The notes beneath the pieces were generated by a model, which did no database searches, was not told the DNA's origin, and worked only from the letters and a program-made list of their open reading frames with translations. The position numbers were made by a program, and so were the translations under genes. A stretch of 64,000 nt of DNA from Vitellaria paradoxa. Its lineage: Eukaryota; Streptophyta; Magnoliopsida; Ericales; Sapotaceae. This document shows positions 10,277 to 22,759 of the stretch, piece by piece; position 1 is the stretch's first letter; the number at the start of each line of letters is the position of its first letter. The stretch is from positions 1 to 64,000 of the forward strand of contig CM034241.1 of NCBI GenBank assembly GCA_019916065.1, written 5' to 3'.

Positions 10277-11520
10277 GTGGTATTCCCAGCTGATTTGAAT
10301 GAATATTGCGATTTGGGTCATGAACCCAATGCTGCTGAAAATCAACTGCCTAGCCCATTAGTTAGAGCTCAACCCGATTCTTACCAAAATGAAAATAAGC
10401 CGTGTCTTCCCAATATGGGTCGTGAGCCCAATGCTACTGAAAATCAATTGCCTAGCCCACTAGTTAGAGCTCAACCCGACTCTTCGCAAAATGAAAGTAA
10501 GCCGTCTCTTCCCTATTAGATTGATTTATTTAATAAGGGTTCAACATCTATGGGGCATCCTAATAAACCCAACGAACAAACATTTTAAGATGGGCTTTGG
10601 AAATTATGTGCTCCATCATGTTACTATTGAATTATCTGAAAGTGGTTATTTGCAATGGGAACATGCATTGGCGGGCTCCTTTGTTGACAAGAAATAATCT
10701 TTCCGTGGTGTAAAAGCGTGGGCTAAAAATTAAAGAAGGATGATGTTCATAAAATTTATAAGGGATTCTTCATTTTCAAAATTAAAAATGAAGAAAGTTT
10801 AAAAAATCTTGGAAGTGGGTTCATATTACATAGGGAGAAAATTAATCATAATTAAACGATGGTACCTTAAGATGCAACTAACTAAAGAAGAATTCTCTAG
10901 TGTACCTATTTAGGTGAATTTTTTCAATGTCCCTCGAACTCCAAACATAGGAGGGCTGAAGTCATATAGCTAGTGTAATTGGAATACCCCTAAGTATTGA
11001 TGAGTGTATTCTCCCTAAGAGTAGACTCACATTTCCAAGGGTGTATGTTGAGGTTCAAGCAAACAAGGAAATCTTGAAATCTTACACTCTTAATTTTTGA
11101 TATAGTAAACCTTATGAAGTTAGAGTGGAAGTACCTTGTCCTTACAAGCCTGCTGCTTCTACCATTAAAGAATGGAGGGTTAAAGATCACCGAGATGACA
11201 AAAGAGATAATTGGAAAGAGTTAAAGAGGAATAAATAGGATGTCTCTTTACCTAATAATGGGTAAAGAGATGTGTGGGAAAGGAGATAGATAAGTCCAAT
11301 TCAATGCTGTCATCTTCTAATGTGTTTGAAGTGTTCTCTTCTTGTCATGATAGTGGCAACGAAGATGACATTGAGAAAGATAAGTTTTTTGCAAATGAAG
11401 CCAATGCGAGCCAAAAAAGGTAAATGGTGTTATGAATGATGAACATGAAAGTGATAATGCATGTCCGAGTGATTCAAGAACTAAGAACAAGAAATTTTAC
11501 TTGAAAAGATCAAAAGATTG
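10277..11520 (+). pseudogene. DUF4283 / LINE-ORF1-like gene, broken
   Basis: The conserved DUF4283 order is visible over about 10630-11230 in shifting frames: LSESGYLQWEHALAGSFVDKK, KAWAKN, KIYKGFFIFKIKNEESL, then LEVGSYYIGRKLIIIKRWYL, MQLTKEEFSSVPI, FFNVPRTPN and PRVYVEVQANKEILKS. DUF4283 proteins form the first ORF or capsid-like part of many plant non-LTR retrotransposons and often carry a zinc knuckle; the usual Cys cluster was not found. The upstream 10277-10519 frame (80 residues) contains a tandem duplication of about 36 residues, with NAAENQLPSPLVRAQPDS repeated as NATENQLPSPLVRAQPDS. A Ser/Asp-rich tail follows to about 11520. Several stops and at least one frameshift (near 10810) disable it. 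No reverse transcriptase follows. Confidence 0.65.
10317..10512 (+). repeat. Two-copy in-frame tandem duplication, about 106 bp
   Basis: Both copies share GAAAATCAACTGCCTAGCCC (one substitution), TTAGTTAGAGCTCAACCCGA and AAGCCGT(G/C)TCTTCCC. The duplication keeps the reading frame of the DUF4283 linker. Confidence 0.85.
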
Positions 11521-13100
11521 ATGACTATATGCATCCCAATTTTCCCATAACACGCTAAATAATCTAAAATTCATTCTAACTAAATACATTCTTTTGTACA
11601 TTAATCATAGCTCTGGAATATTTTTCATAATGTTTCTTTAGCATTAAACAGGTCAATTTGCCCAAATTCATATATAATTGTTTGCCAAAATGATTCATAC
11701 ATCCTAAACAAGAGGACAATAATAAAATTGGAAGAACAAATCAAGTCATAACTTCATGAAACTTGACAGAGATATCTAGGACATCATATTGAAGGCATTT
11801 ATAAAAATGGTCAATTTCAAAGTTCAGAGGTCAATTTAATTTAAAAGACAAAAACAACATTGTTTTGACACATTAGGAATTCTGTATTTTTCAAACCGAG
11901 AAGATCAAGTTAAAAGAATGAAGAACTACATAACCATCAAGGACATTCCAAGAAACAAGAATCTATGCTCAAATTGACAACTAGGTACCTTTAGAGGTCA
12001 TTTGGGGGCTATAGACCCAATTTTACTCTTATAAACAAAAGTAGAGGGTCTAGTATTTCAGACATCAACTAGACCCTTAAATCTCATCAAATTACTCCCA
12101 AATTTCACAGGGAGGTTAGAACACATTTCTTAAGATAGCTCATCACTTGGGACAAATTAGATTAAATTTTGGTCAGCACCTCAAAATGTGTGCCTGAAAT
12201 TACCAATATTGTCACAAATGTTGACATAAACACCTTGAAGCCAATCGAGGGTCCTAGTCAAATTCCTCATAGTCAAAAATGGAAAGACAAATTCACTTTT
12301 AGATGTCTTCTAACATCAAATGAAGATAAATATGGGGCCATCAACATCTTAGCTCGTTTCAACGCATCGATTTCAACGCATCAATTTTCGAACAGTCTCT
12401 ATTAGATCAACTGACTCCAATTTTAACCAAGTCAACCCTTAAATTTAAAATTTCAATATTGTCATGCTCGAAGCCATCACACATGCCTGAAAACATCCCA
12501 GATCTTCTATTCACATCGAGAGAATACCTAAACATACATCATCATAGCCAAACATTTTTTGAACACCTGGTTCCCCTCACAAAACATCGCAAAAGACCAA
12601 AATTATCTTACCCCTAACCTATAGTCCATCCCAGACTATAAGGTTCAGACAGTGAGATTAGGGCCATGACCAAAATAGCCACTAACCATGATTCGTAAGT
12701 GCATATGTCGAAGTAGGTAGCAAATATAAATTTACATTACGATGAAGTATCATTTGTTCATCCCAGGGAGCGACGAGTCAAAAATGTTAGACTTGTTCTC
12801 TTATTTTAGTAGGTGAATCTAAGTTAATCGAAGCTAAATTTAGATTTAGGGAATGTTTGGATATGGTTTGAGTTGAAAATGATGGAGTCAAGGAATTAGA
12901 ACACTTAATTAAAATGAAAACATTAGAAATAAAATAACTAAAATGATCCTGACTTCAAACCAAATCTGATAGTGGGATAGTGGTGGTTATTTCAAATGCA
13001 CAAATAACTTAATCTTGTAATCGTGCATGCAATGATAGGTTGGAGGATATTCTTTAAAAATCATTTTATGGAAAACTCAAGGTAAGTAGAGGCTTTTGAA
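11521..13100. other. Unassigned sequence
   Basis: No gene or element end was recognised. A 78-codon open frame at 12169-12405 has no recognisable similarity and ordinary AT-rich composition. Confidence 0.4.
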
Positions 13101-13480
13101 ATTGGTTTTAGACTCATTAGGACATTGAATCAAGCACATAGTGTGCACAAACCTAAGTTCATAACCAAGCTTCGATTGTAACACAGGTGGTCAATTTCTT
13201 AAGAAAACCTAGATTGTAGTTTTTAGAAAATAGTTTCCAAATCACGAGGATATTGAACCAAACACATGTGTGCATGAGTGAAAACTCATAATTAAGCTAT
13301 TATTATAACACAGGTGATTTGAGTTCGAAAGAAAACCTAATTTAAGGTTTTAGAAATTAGTTTACAAGTCATCAGGACATTGAATCAAATATTCGGTGTG
13401 CATGAGCAAGAACTCATAACTGGATTATAGTTATAACACAGGTGACTTAATTCCGCATGAACCTAAATTTACTTAAAGAA
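13101..13480. repeat. Three diverged tandem units, about 128 bp
   Basis: Units begin near 13101, 13231 and 13358 with ATTGGTTTTAGACTCATTAG or TAGTTTCCAAATCACGAGG-like sequence. Each contains GGA(C/T)ATTGAA(T/C)CAA, GTGTGCA(T/C), CTCATAA and TAACACAGGTG. Divergence is high enough that the array is old. Confidence 0.75.
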
Positions 13481-13681
13481 TCCAATTGAGAAAAAGTTAA
13501 GATATAGATTTGAAAACCATTTACATTTGAGCTAAACTATACCACCACCACCACCTTTAATGACATAAAGCCAAGAAGTAAACTAAGCTACTAACATAAT
13601 GAAAGCATAAACCAACACATGGTGATACAATAAATAAGCTAATACAAACATAACGAATAAACAGGATAACTCAATAATAAT

Positions 13682-15470
13682 TGTTGACACCACCATTTGT
13701 CCCATTTCTTAAATTTTACAATCTTTAATGATTTTAGTTGAATGGTACTCTACCAATTAAGTTTTCTTAATCATAAGGTATGTCAAAGTGCCAGAATTCG
13801 AGAGAAAGCAAACAATCAGCCAAATGATAATTCTACCCCTGGAGTTAAGGAGAAGCCAAACTAAAGACAAGATCAATGCAGAAGGCCACCAAACTGTACA
13901 AGTATGTCTAAGACATCAAATAAATAATTCTAGTATCCACAGAAGAGTCAAAGTCTAGAGTTAAGAGTCAATTCTGTTTAAAAGTCAAGAATGGCCTCTA
14001 CTAATACACCCCGAAGACCAATATCAAACGGAATGTCCAGATCAAGCCAGAAACACACAAAAGATACAGAACATCCCAAGACATATCAAAGAACATAGAA
14101 CATAGCTCAGAGCAGCCAAAAGGCCCTTGTAGAAGTCATTTAGGCTCCATCAACTCAAAATAGTTCCTATCAACAAGAAGGAAGCAACTGGCACCACAGA
14201 CCCAATTTGAGCGTTCAAACAAAGTCAGAATGCCCCCCAAATTGCACACAAATGTTGAGGGTTCATTCCCTAAGGTAATGGCATAGCTAAGCTTGACCAA
14301 GTCAACCTTAAGAGGTCCCTCTGTTGATTCATTTGTAAAATTTGTTAATTTTTTTATAAATTTACAAAAGTGTCCCGAAGTCTCATCGATGTTATTTTTG
14401 GATTTCTCATACCCAAAATGGTAGGAGGATTCAGCTTGGTGGTGCCTTAAAGGGTCAAGCTGAAGGATTGCCTAACCCTACCTCTGTTTCAGTCCATTTT
14501 GGCACAACTTTTGCAAATGAACTTGACTTCAAAAACCCTAAATAGAGTTGACCTACTTGGTCTAAATCACTCCAAAAAGTGCTTAGGAGATCCTGGAAGC
14601 TCTCGAAACTGCACCAAAGGTCTTATAATTGCCTAAACCTTTGTGGATGAAACCCAGATTTCACAGAACATGGCCTGAGCCAGGGGCTGAGGCCAAACCA
14701 GCCCCCAAATCCTTCTTGCCACAAACATATTGCCAATACATACTTGGCAAACTTTTTGCATACTTTGGTTTGCAAACTTGTTTGCCCTTTTTGTTTTTGC
14801 AAACTAGTTTGCCCTTTTTTGCTTTTATAAACCTTTTTGCATATCTTGTTTAGCATAGAAGGATGGAAAACAAATTTTGGCAAGGATTTTTGCATCCTTT
14901 GTTATACAAACTTGTTTGTAAAGTAGTTTTGCAAAGTTCTTTGTAAATTGAAAGTTTATAAACTAGTTTGCCTTTTTTGGTTTTTCGAACTTGTTTGCCT
15001 ATCTTGTTTAGCAAAGAAGCTTGCAAAACAGATTTTTGCAAGGTTTTTGCACCCCGTTATCATTTTAAACTTGTTTGCGAAGTTAGGTTTTGCAAGTTAT
15101 TTGGAAATTCAAAGTTTACAAACTTTTTGGCACCAAAAACTTCTATAAGTAGGGCCTTCCCTCTTATTTTTTTCATCCCTCATCCACCTCCCTCTCTTCC
15201 TCTCCCATGTATTTGGCCACCAAGAGAAGTTTCCAAGGAGTTTTGGAGGAGTTTCAAGCTTTTTCTTTCTAGAGTTCAAGTTCAGTAAAATTTTCTTTCC
15301 TTAGAAAATTTTACTTTACTTTTCAAATTAATTTGTTTACATAATAAGAATAGGATTGTTTTAATTATGTAAATATAATTATTTGTTAATAAAAGGTATT
15401 CGGATCATAAGTTAAGACCGGATGATACCTAGTGTATGATATTGAACAAATATACCGGAGACAATTTTGC
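13682..15470 (+). repeat. Possible LTR-like region with TATA and pyrimidine-rich leader
   Basis: TGTTGACACCACC at 13682 resembles the start of some gypsy LTRs. Further on, CTTCTATAAGTAGGGCC (about 15140-15157) looks like a TATA box followed by a strong pyrimidine patch (15165-15210), as in plant LTR promoters. No matching second LTR, PBS or polypurine tract was found, so this is only a suggestion. Confidence 0.3.
14735..15140. repeat. AAACTTGTTTGCC-rich tandem duplication, about 165 bp
   Basis: Two long diverged units (about 14795-14960 and 14960-15130) share AAACTAGTTTGCC, CTTGTTTAGCA(T/A)AGAAG, TTTTGCAAGG and CTTTGTAAATTGAAAGTTTA-like blocks. Both contain the near-palindrome GGCAAAC(A/T)AGTTTGCC, giving hairpin potential. 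Open frames on both strands here are repeat artefacts. Confidence 0.75.
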
Positions 15471-15489
15471 AAAATTCCCACATCATACT

Positions 15490-15880
15490 GACATACCATA
15501 CTATACCATTGCATCATTTTATCATGCCATACCATGTCATAATACCGTGTTTATCATTATGCCATGCTATTTCATCATAAAACCATACTAGGCCATGCTA
15601 GATATAATATTCACCATGCCATGTCATATTCACCATGTTATACCATGTCATTATCATCCTACACCTGGCTCACATATTATACTATCTGCTACACCATATT
15701 TTTCCATGCTACCATCATGTTATGCCATGATTACATGTCTTATCATCATCATAGATCATAATATGACATGCCAGGACATCATTCACCATGCTAGCATATG
15801 CTCTAACATATCATACACCATGTTTAAATATACCAGCACATGCCTTAACATGCTAGAACACATTCAACATGCCTACTTCT
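15490..15880. repeat. Degenerate CCATGCCAT/ATACCATG low-complexity tract
   Basis: About 400 bp is composed largely of variations of ATACCATGCCATG and CATCAT words with no fixed period. Open frames across it are compositional. Confidence 0.7.
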
Positions 15881-16079
15881 GATCATAGAAACTATATCAC
15901 TCACATCACATTAGGTTCCTAGGCCCTTCACACAGATCTAATTATCATCAACAAGAATTTAGCTCTTGATCTGAGCTGAGCTCTTTTCCCAAATGATAGA
16001 TGCTCACTCACCTGCGCTAAGCGTACTCTTGGAAGTTGGGCTCCTCATTAGAAGCCCCTTCCTCTAGCCAAGCACCAAG

Positions 16080-16622
16080 TGATGAATTTTCTCTCATTGT
16101 CTAAAGCCAAGCTCCTATCCTTCCCTAGATTGGTGCCAGGTGCCAACTATCCTCTTGTTTGGAACCAAGCTCCTATCATTTTTTAGTTAGGCGCTAAACA
16201 CCAACTATCTTCTTGTCTAGAGCCAAGCTCCTTTCCTTCCCTAGTTAAGTGCCCAATGCTAACTATTATCTTGTATAGAGCTAGGCTCCATTCCTTTCCT
16301 AGTTAGGTGCTAAGTGCCAACTATCTCTTTGTTTGGAGCCAAGCTCATTTTCTTCTTTAGTTAGGTGCAAGGCACCAACTATCCTTTTGTCTGGAACCAA
16401 GCTCATTTCCTTACTTAGGTAGACACCAAGTACTAGCTATCTTTTTAACTGGGGCCAAACTCCTTTCCTTTTAGTTAGGCGCCAAGCGCTAACTATCTCT
16501 TTGTCTGGAGCCAAGCTTCTTTCCTTCCTATTTAGGTGCCAAGTGCCAACTACCTTCTTGTTTGGAGCCAAGCTCCTTTTCTTCCCTATTAAGGCTCCAG
16601 CCAAGCTCCTTTCTTTCTCTAG
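16080..16622. repeat. Tandem array, about 58-bp unit, nine or so copies
   Basis: Each unit reads roughly GGAGCCAAGCTCCTTTCCTT, CCTAGTTAGGTGCCAAGTGC, CAACTATCTTCTTGTCT. The phase slips about two bases per 60-base line, fixing the period near 58 bp. Units differ by many substitutions. The last copy is truncated exactly where the Athila-type LTR starts at 16624. It is a minisatellite and not a CRISPR array, because the whole unit repeats with no unique spacers. Confidence 0.9.
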
Positions 16623-16623
16623 T

Positions 16624-18433
16624 TGCTTGCTCGATTCCAATGTATCAATATTGGCTCGACCCCAAGTGCAGGGTGTCTATTGAAGCACAATTACCGGTGA
16701 GAACCGGATCGTGTCCACAGAGAGCCTTAGTAAAAATTAGTGAACAAACAATTCTTGGAAAAGGTTTTAGACAAATTTTCAACCCCACAATGAGATAGAG
16801 ATTCAATTTGGTTTTAGAATTGGTTGGTTGGATAAAATGTTTTAAGAAACAAATTTAAGAAAACCTTGGATCCAAAACAAGCTCGTAGTGATTGACAATA
16901 AAATTCAAGATTCTACACCTAAAAAGGGTAGATCAAAAGATATTCTGAATATAAAACCACTTAGAACAATCCAAATCTGATTTGAATAAGAAATTAAGAA
17001 CAAAAATCTGCTGAGAATTCAAATCAAACACCTAATATGCATAGCTTATAGGTCTTACATATAAATCCTAAGAATAGCAATTACCATACAAATCCAAGAG
17101 AAAGGCATGATAATTCTATATAGAAATCTATAAGTAAAAGCCATAAACCATACAAAATTGGAGTTCAATTGAAATCTCAACTCGAAATTCAATAATCAAT
17201 TCAAATCAAACATAGATTCTTCCTTTAACACAATAGAATTCAACATTAACCCCATTACCTTGAAATTCTTGCAAATCAACTACGAGACTTGTCTTGAATC
17301 CAAGAGAAAAGTCTACTCAAACATCATAACAGAAGAAAACAATAAAAATTGAAGTAAATCCATTCATAGAACTGAATTTCTGATACAAGAATTCAAAGAA
17401 ATGAAGATGGAATCACTTTCTCTCTCTACAATTCTCTCTCTCTCAAGGAAAACTTAACTGAAAGAAAATGAATCTGTATATCCTGTAAAAACCTCCTTCG
17501 TACATATATATATGAAATATAACATGTAAAAGTACATAATTGCCCATTTCTCAAAAGCTGAATTTCAGAATCCTCGAGTTGCAGGTTGGTTCGAACAAAG
17601 GTTCGAACAGGCTGATTGGTTCGAACAAAGGTTCGAACCAAATTCTGGGACTTAGTCAGATTTCACTCCAATTAGACTTTGCATGGCCTCTGTTGTTCTA
17701 ACCAGTGTTTGAACCAAGGTTGGTTCGAACAAAAGTTCGAACCAAAGTTGGGACTTAGAAAATTTTCCTCCAGTTGAACCTTGCACAGCTTCTGTTGATC
17801 GAACCAATGTTTGAACAAAGGTTGGTTCGAACAAAAGTTCGAACCAAAGTCTGGGACTTAGAAAATTTTCCTCCAGTTGAACCTTGCACAGCTTCTGTTG
17901 ATCGAACCAATGTTTGAACAAAGGTTGGTTCGAACAAAAGTTCGAACCAAAGTCTTGGACTTAGAAATTTTTTAAGCTCTGCAACTTTTCACCCTTCTGT
18001 CAATCGAACCAAAGTTCAAACCAGATGTGGTTTGAACAAAGGTTCGAACCAATTTGCCTTAATCAATTTCAGCACTTGTTGGTCTATACTTGGCTTCTGT
18101 TGTTCTAACCAAGGTTCAAACATCCTATGGTTTGAACATTGGTTTGAACCACTTTTTCCAACACTTAGCCAAAATCTGCTGCATCTTTTTCTGGTTTGCC
18201 TCTGTGGTTAGAACATTGGTTTGAACAATAGTTGGTTCAAACATGTGTTCGAACCAGCTTCTTGATTTCATCCAATTTAGCCCAACTTCATCCATTTTAG
18301 TCCCAAACACCTGCAAATCACAAGAATTCCTCATGAATGCATTTAAAAACAATTTATCATCTTTTTAGCTATAAATCCACCTAACAAATCACTAATTAAG
18401 GTTAATGATTGTACTTTTCATAGTACAATCACA
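16624..18433 (-). repeat. 3' LTR of the Athila-type element
   Basis: 1,810 bp, with TG/CA ends. It matches 28658-30474 along its whole length with scattered substitutions and small indels, a few percent by eye. It contains the GGTTCGAAC-rich tandem repeats (17580-18270). Confidence 0.93.
17580..18270. repeat. GGTTCGAAC...GTTCGAACC palindrome array in the LTR
   Basis: TTGGTTCGAACAAAGGTTCG-type inverted repeats recur, with a regular stretch of about 103-bp period starting at 17721, 17823 and 17926. Each unit also carries GGACTTAGAAAATTTTCC and CCTTGCACAGCTTCTGTTGA. The same array is in the other LTR (29620-30300). Confidence 0.9.
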
Positions 18434-18441
18434 CCCCCCAA
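18434..18441 (-). other. Polypurine tract of the Athila-type element
   Basis: On the minus strand AAGTTGGGGGG stands immediately before the TGTGATTG start of the 3' LTR, the position and composition of a plus-strand priming site. Confidence 0.75.
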
Positions 18442-20117
18442 CTTGATTTGCTAGGCCCTAGCAAATTAGCTCAACAAGAGGTCACTTCTCAGTCTTTAAC
18501 CTAATTCAAAGTTGCACATGACATCTTAATGCAAATTCTTTGAATTTTCAAGTTCAACTCCCCAAGACAATTAAAAGTTAACATGGAACTTCATAGGAGC
18601 AACCCTCTATTCATTGTATGGTCTTAAAACATGAATCAATCCATCATGCTCATAATTCCTCACTAGAACATAAATCTAACTCAATGATGCACAAGAATTC
18701 TCTCAAGTCTTGACTTCAATCCTCACAGGGATACTCTCTTTAATGAAATGAGAATTGGGTAAGACACTCTTGGAAGATTCTTTCATAAGAGTAAGTATAA
18801 AACCAATTCTAGTAAGAACCTTCCTTAAGTCAAAAACGATAAAATTCAATGAATATTGGACTTGGTGTAGCTCTATGAAAGGAATAATCCATAGCAATGG
18901 AAAGCTTGAACTATTTCACATTGAGAACTTCAAATTCAACTCAATTAACACCTTAGATCTATTAGGTCTTTATTGGGTTGTAATGGGGCTAAGGGGTTAA
19001 ATGTGTACCAAGGAGGGAAGGGAATATTCAAATGTGGCCTTAGTTGTGTAATTTGATCCCTTCTCTTCTCAATCATACTCCCATTCTTTGTTCTTTCTTT
19101 CACCATTTTTGAAGTTCCCAAAAAAAAAATATGTCAATTCTCTTCAAACTCTTCTTTTTTTTATATTTTTATTTAGAAATTGAAAAACACATCCTTGTAT
19201 CACTCTTCTTTTCCTTTCTTTCCTTCTTATCACCTCCATTTCCTCAAAACTACCACTACCCTTGGCTCACTCTACCTCCCTTAAGCTTATATACATACTA
19301 AGGCACTTAGGTAGGTCGTTAAAATTTTGTAAGGATTAGGTATTGTTCAAGGCTCCAAAAGAATTATGCATTCATGCATTCATAGCTCAACTTGGTTCCT
19401 AAGGAAAATTAATTAAGAAAGAAAGGTCAATAAGGCTCAACAATGCAAGGATGGCCTACTTCACTTCCAAGGTTCAATTGAGTTGACAAATCCATTCCAA
19501 TGTCATGGTTCAGCTGATGGGTTTCTCATGCTTAAGATTCAAAACAAGTAATTAGAGCACTAAAAGAATATAGATGTGAAAAACATGTGAGATTAATTCA
19601 CCACTCAACAAAGGAAAGCTAAAGGCTCAAATCTCACAAGGCTAGTCTCCACTTATTAGAGAATAAATATATGCATTTCTTGAGTCAAACTTAATGTCCC
19701 AAGAGTTCATACTCACACAATTCCTTAATGCACAATTTAATTTCACACAACTTCAAAAGTGTTGAAACTATGAACTCCATGTTGACATTAAGATTTAAAG
19801 GATAAATCACAAGCAATTCTCAAGAATGGAGCAATATCACCATGTACATGCTTTGAAATCCAAGTCAAGAACTAAAAAGGAAACTTCATTTCATTTCATT
19901 CCACTTCAAGTTTCACAAAAAGTTCAATATTTAGCCCTTGATTACAAAACATGTCAAGTGCTCACTTCACAGGCTTACTACAAGTCAAAAAAGTCCTACA
20001 ATAAAGCAACAAAATTAACTAAAGTCAAAAAAGTACTACAACTCCTATCTTGGTGACAACCAAAACAAAACAGCTCCTAAGATCTAAGAGCCAAGCGGAG
20101 GGTCCCTCGGATGGTTA
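18442..20117 (-). other. 3' non-coding part of the Athila-type internal region
   Basis: No coding similarity was recognised. The composition is AT-rich with many short repeated words (CAAGTCAA, TCACAAG), as expected of the long segment downstream of the third ORF in this lineage. Confidence 0.5.
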
Positions 20118-21475
20118 CTAGATGAGTCCCAGCAGTTGTAAAAGAAAGCAGTAGCTGCTACTTAGCCTCGATGGCTGCAATCCTCTTCCCTTGGCTTTGG
20201 AGTTCTTGCTTGTAAAGTATTGGTCACCCTTAATCTCTCCAAGCTTGACCTTCACTTCATCCCACTTCTCTAGCATCTTCTCCAGAAATTCCTCAGTTGT
20301 GATCCCTTCTTTCTTCTTCTTGTGACTTGCATTTCTTCCTAGATGAAGCAGTGATATGCCCCAACGGCTTGGCCACTTGCTCCCTAGTTCAGTTGTGACA
20401 TTCTTCTTTTGCAGACAAATTGGTGATGAATCTAGCAAATGGTAAAGCCGACTGACCCCTTTTTTTATCTTGGAGCCTCAGCCATGTTCTCCCAGATGAG
20501 GCTACCCCCATTTCCACCTTCATCCCTTGTCAATTGCATACAAAAGTAAGCCCTCTCATAACTCAACTCAGAAGTGTTCAGACTGGTTGAGTTGTGAACA
20601 TGCCTAAGAAGTGCAATGAGTTGAACTTTGAATTCAACCTATTCTTAGCAATCTTCTCTTGTGGCCCCACTCAGCTTTGGGGTTTCCAGTCACTACCTTG
20701 CCAAAGCATCCTTATCAAGAGCTTCCTCAATTGAGAATGGGGAATTGAGGTTGCTTTTTCCTCCTTCAATCCAAAAAATTCCTCACATCCTTAGGAGAGA
20801 CTTCAATGTGAATTCCCCTCACCTTAGTCACAATACATCTTTCTCTTCCTTCTTGAGGTCCAAAATGTTGGCATAGAATTCTTGGACAATGGGAACCACA
20901 GCTACTCCACTAATTGAGCCCATTTTCCCATTTCCTTGCTTCAAAATTCTGTTTCAAATTTAAATTCTTCTCCTTGAAAATGACTCAGCTCCATCCCTCT
21001 CTCCACTATCACAGACCTCTTGCTCCAATACTTTCAAACCCCTTTTGTGCTCGAGCACTTAGAACTTGAAGTCATCATAGGGATCACCCTCTTCTTCCTC
21101 ATTCCCAGCTTCCTCATTTAACTCCTCAATCAGGTTTCTAATGGTTTCAGGAGTGGCCTCTGATTGGGGTTCCAGGGGTGTCCTTGGTGTTTGCTCTGAA
21201 GTGGGGGTGAAGTGGGATTGTAATTGTTCAATGGGTAGGTTAGATGTGGGCTGAGGTGTAGGTGTGTGGATTGAGGTCCAATTGATGGCTTGGTTGGTCA
21301 GTGGCAATTACTGGGCTGATCTCAGCTGCTGTAACAGCAGGTAGGGTCCCAGGTTGGCTAGTGGATTGGGTTTTTGCTCTTTTCTTGGTTGGGGTGAGTT
21401 TTTCAGGTTTGAGTGTTGAGGACCAGCTCCTTTAATCTTCTTCCTCTTCTCATACACTTTCTTAGGTGAAGCCAT
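20118..21475 (-). pseudogene. Third ORF of the Athila-type element (plant transposon protein domain)
   Basis: Starts at ATG 21475 with a basic stretch (KKVYEKRKKIKG, possible nuclear signal). It continues, after one in-frame TAA in place of a CAA-like codon, through a Pro/Thr-rich part to an acidic run (NEEAGNEEEEGDPYDD) ending at 21059. Farther along in shifted frames come EFYANILDLKKEEKDVL, VRGIHIEVSPKDVRNFLD, VVTGNPKAEWGHKRRLLR and YERAYFCMQL. This order resembles the putative plant transposon protein encoded between pol and the 3' LTR in Athila relatives, the position sometimes called env-like. No signal peptide or membrane segment is evident. Numerous stops disable it. The family match is from memory and moderately sure. 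Confidence 0.5.
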
Positions 21476-21919
21476 TGTTAACAACTAAAAAAAATTCAGA
21501 TTACAGTTCACTGGCACCACAATTCCACAAGCACAAGAAGCTCTTCAACAAATATACCAAACCACTAATTTTTACACCCAATCAAATTTCAATCACTCCA
21601 ATTACTTCCCAAAACTCACAGAAATAACTAATTTCAACAATGCTTTATCAAAACCGCAATGGAGATCAGCTACAGTACCAAAACCTACCTCTGTACTCAA
21701 TTCAGATTCGAGCCCTAGCTTCCTCACCACCGAATTCAACTCCTATTAGAGTTAAATTGAAGCTTGAATTTGTAAAATGAAAGGCCCCTTCCATCGGATT
21801 CAAAATCAAACACCCCAGCTGCCCAGTGAACCTCTTCGTTCGTACCAGTGATTAGGACCCAAAACAGTGAAATGAGCCCTAAAATTTCTGAAGTGGTCTA
21901 TTTATAGTCTGCCTGGATT

Positions 21920-22140
21920 GCCCGATTGTTCGAACAAGGTTCGAACAGACCAATGGTCGATACACTGGTTCGAACAAACTAACTTTTCTCAGTTGGTCGA
22001 ACAAAGGTTCAAACAAATTACTCTGACTTACTTGGTTTGAACAGGGGTTCGAACAAACTGCTAGTTTGAAACATTGGTTCGAAACAAACTCCTCTTAATC
22101 TTTTGTTCAAACATGGGTTCGAAACCAATGTACATCAGAA
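21920..22140. repeat. Internal copy of the GGTTCGAAC repeat family
   Basis: GTTCGAACAAGGTTCGAACA and several further TTCGAAC words occur just downstream of pol, outside either LTR, showing that the LTR array motif also spread inside the element. Confidence 0.8.
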
Positions 22141-22759
22141 ATCCCATATCAGTTAGCTCAGCTCTGAATCTTACTTCTTCTTGCCTTAGCTCATAAGAAC
22201 TGAATTGAATTGTCACCAAGACTAGATTCTCTAAATCTATTATTACAAAAAGAATTTAAAAGACTCAAATTCTTAAAATTACCAAAAATTTCAAAATTTA
22301 CAAATTTTTTTCTGATTTTCTAATTTTTTTTTTTTTTTTTGAACTTCCTGCTCAGGTTATAACATGTTATGCAACATCAATCCAACACAACAATTACCAT
22401 CTGAATATGGTTACCTTTCCCCCAAACTTAAAGTGAACATTGTCCCCAATGTGGAAATATGCAATCAAATCATCATGAATATGGGAAGGAAATTACCTTA
22501 GTCAATCAATCCTTTGTAAAAATACCTGAATTAATGCACACAAATGATGTCACCTGAATTGAATCTCCTTCCTGTTCCCCCCAACTTGGATGACACTGTC
22601 AAGCTAAATTCATCAAAGCTCACAAAGATTGTTAGGAGAGCAAATAAGGAAACCCAAATCATGAAATGATAATTCAGTAAAATAAAAGAAAAAGAAATAT
22701 AAACCTAACACTACTCCTAATTTACTTTATTCATTGATTCAAACTTTCAATCATTCAAA

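Noticed and set aside
12169..12405. 78-residue open frame on the plus strand
   Set aside because: No similarity recognised, no supporting motifs, chance length for this composition.
16080..16622. A CRISPR-like array
   Set aside because: The whole 58-bp unit repeats with no unique spacers, and the DNA is plant nuclear.
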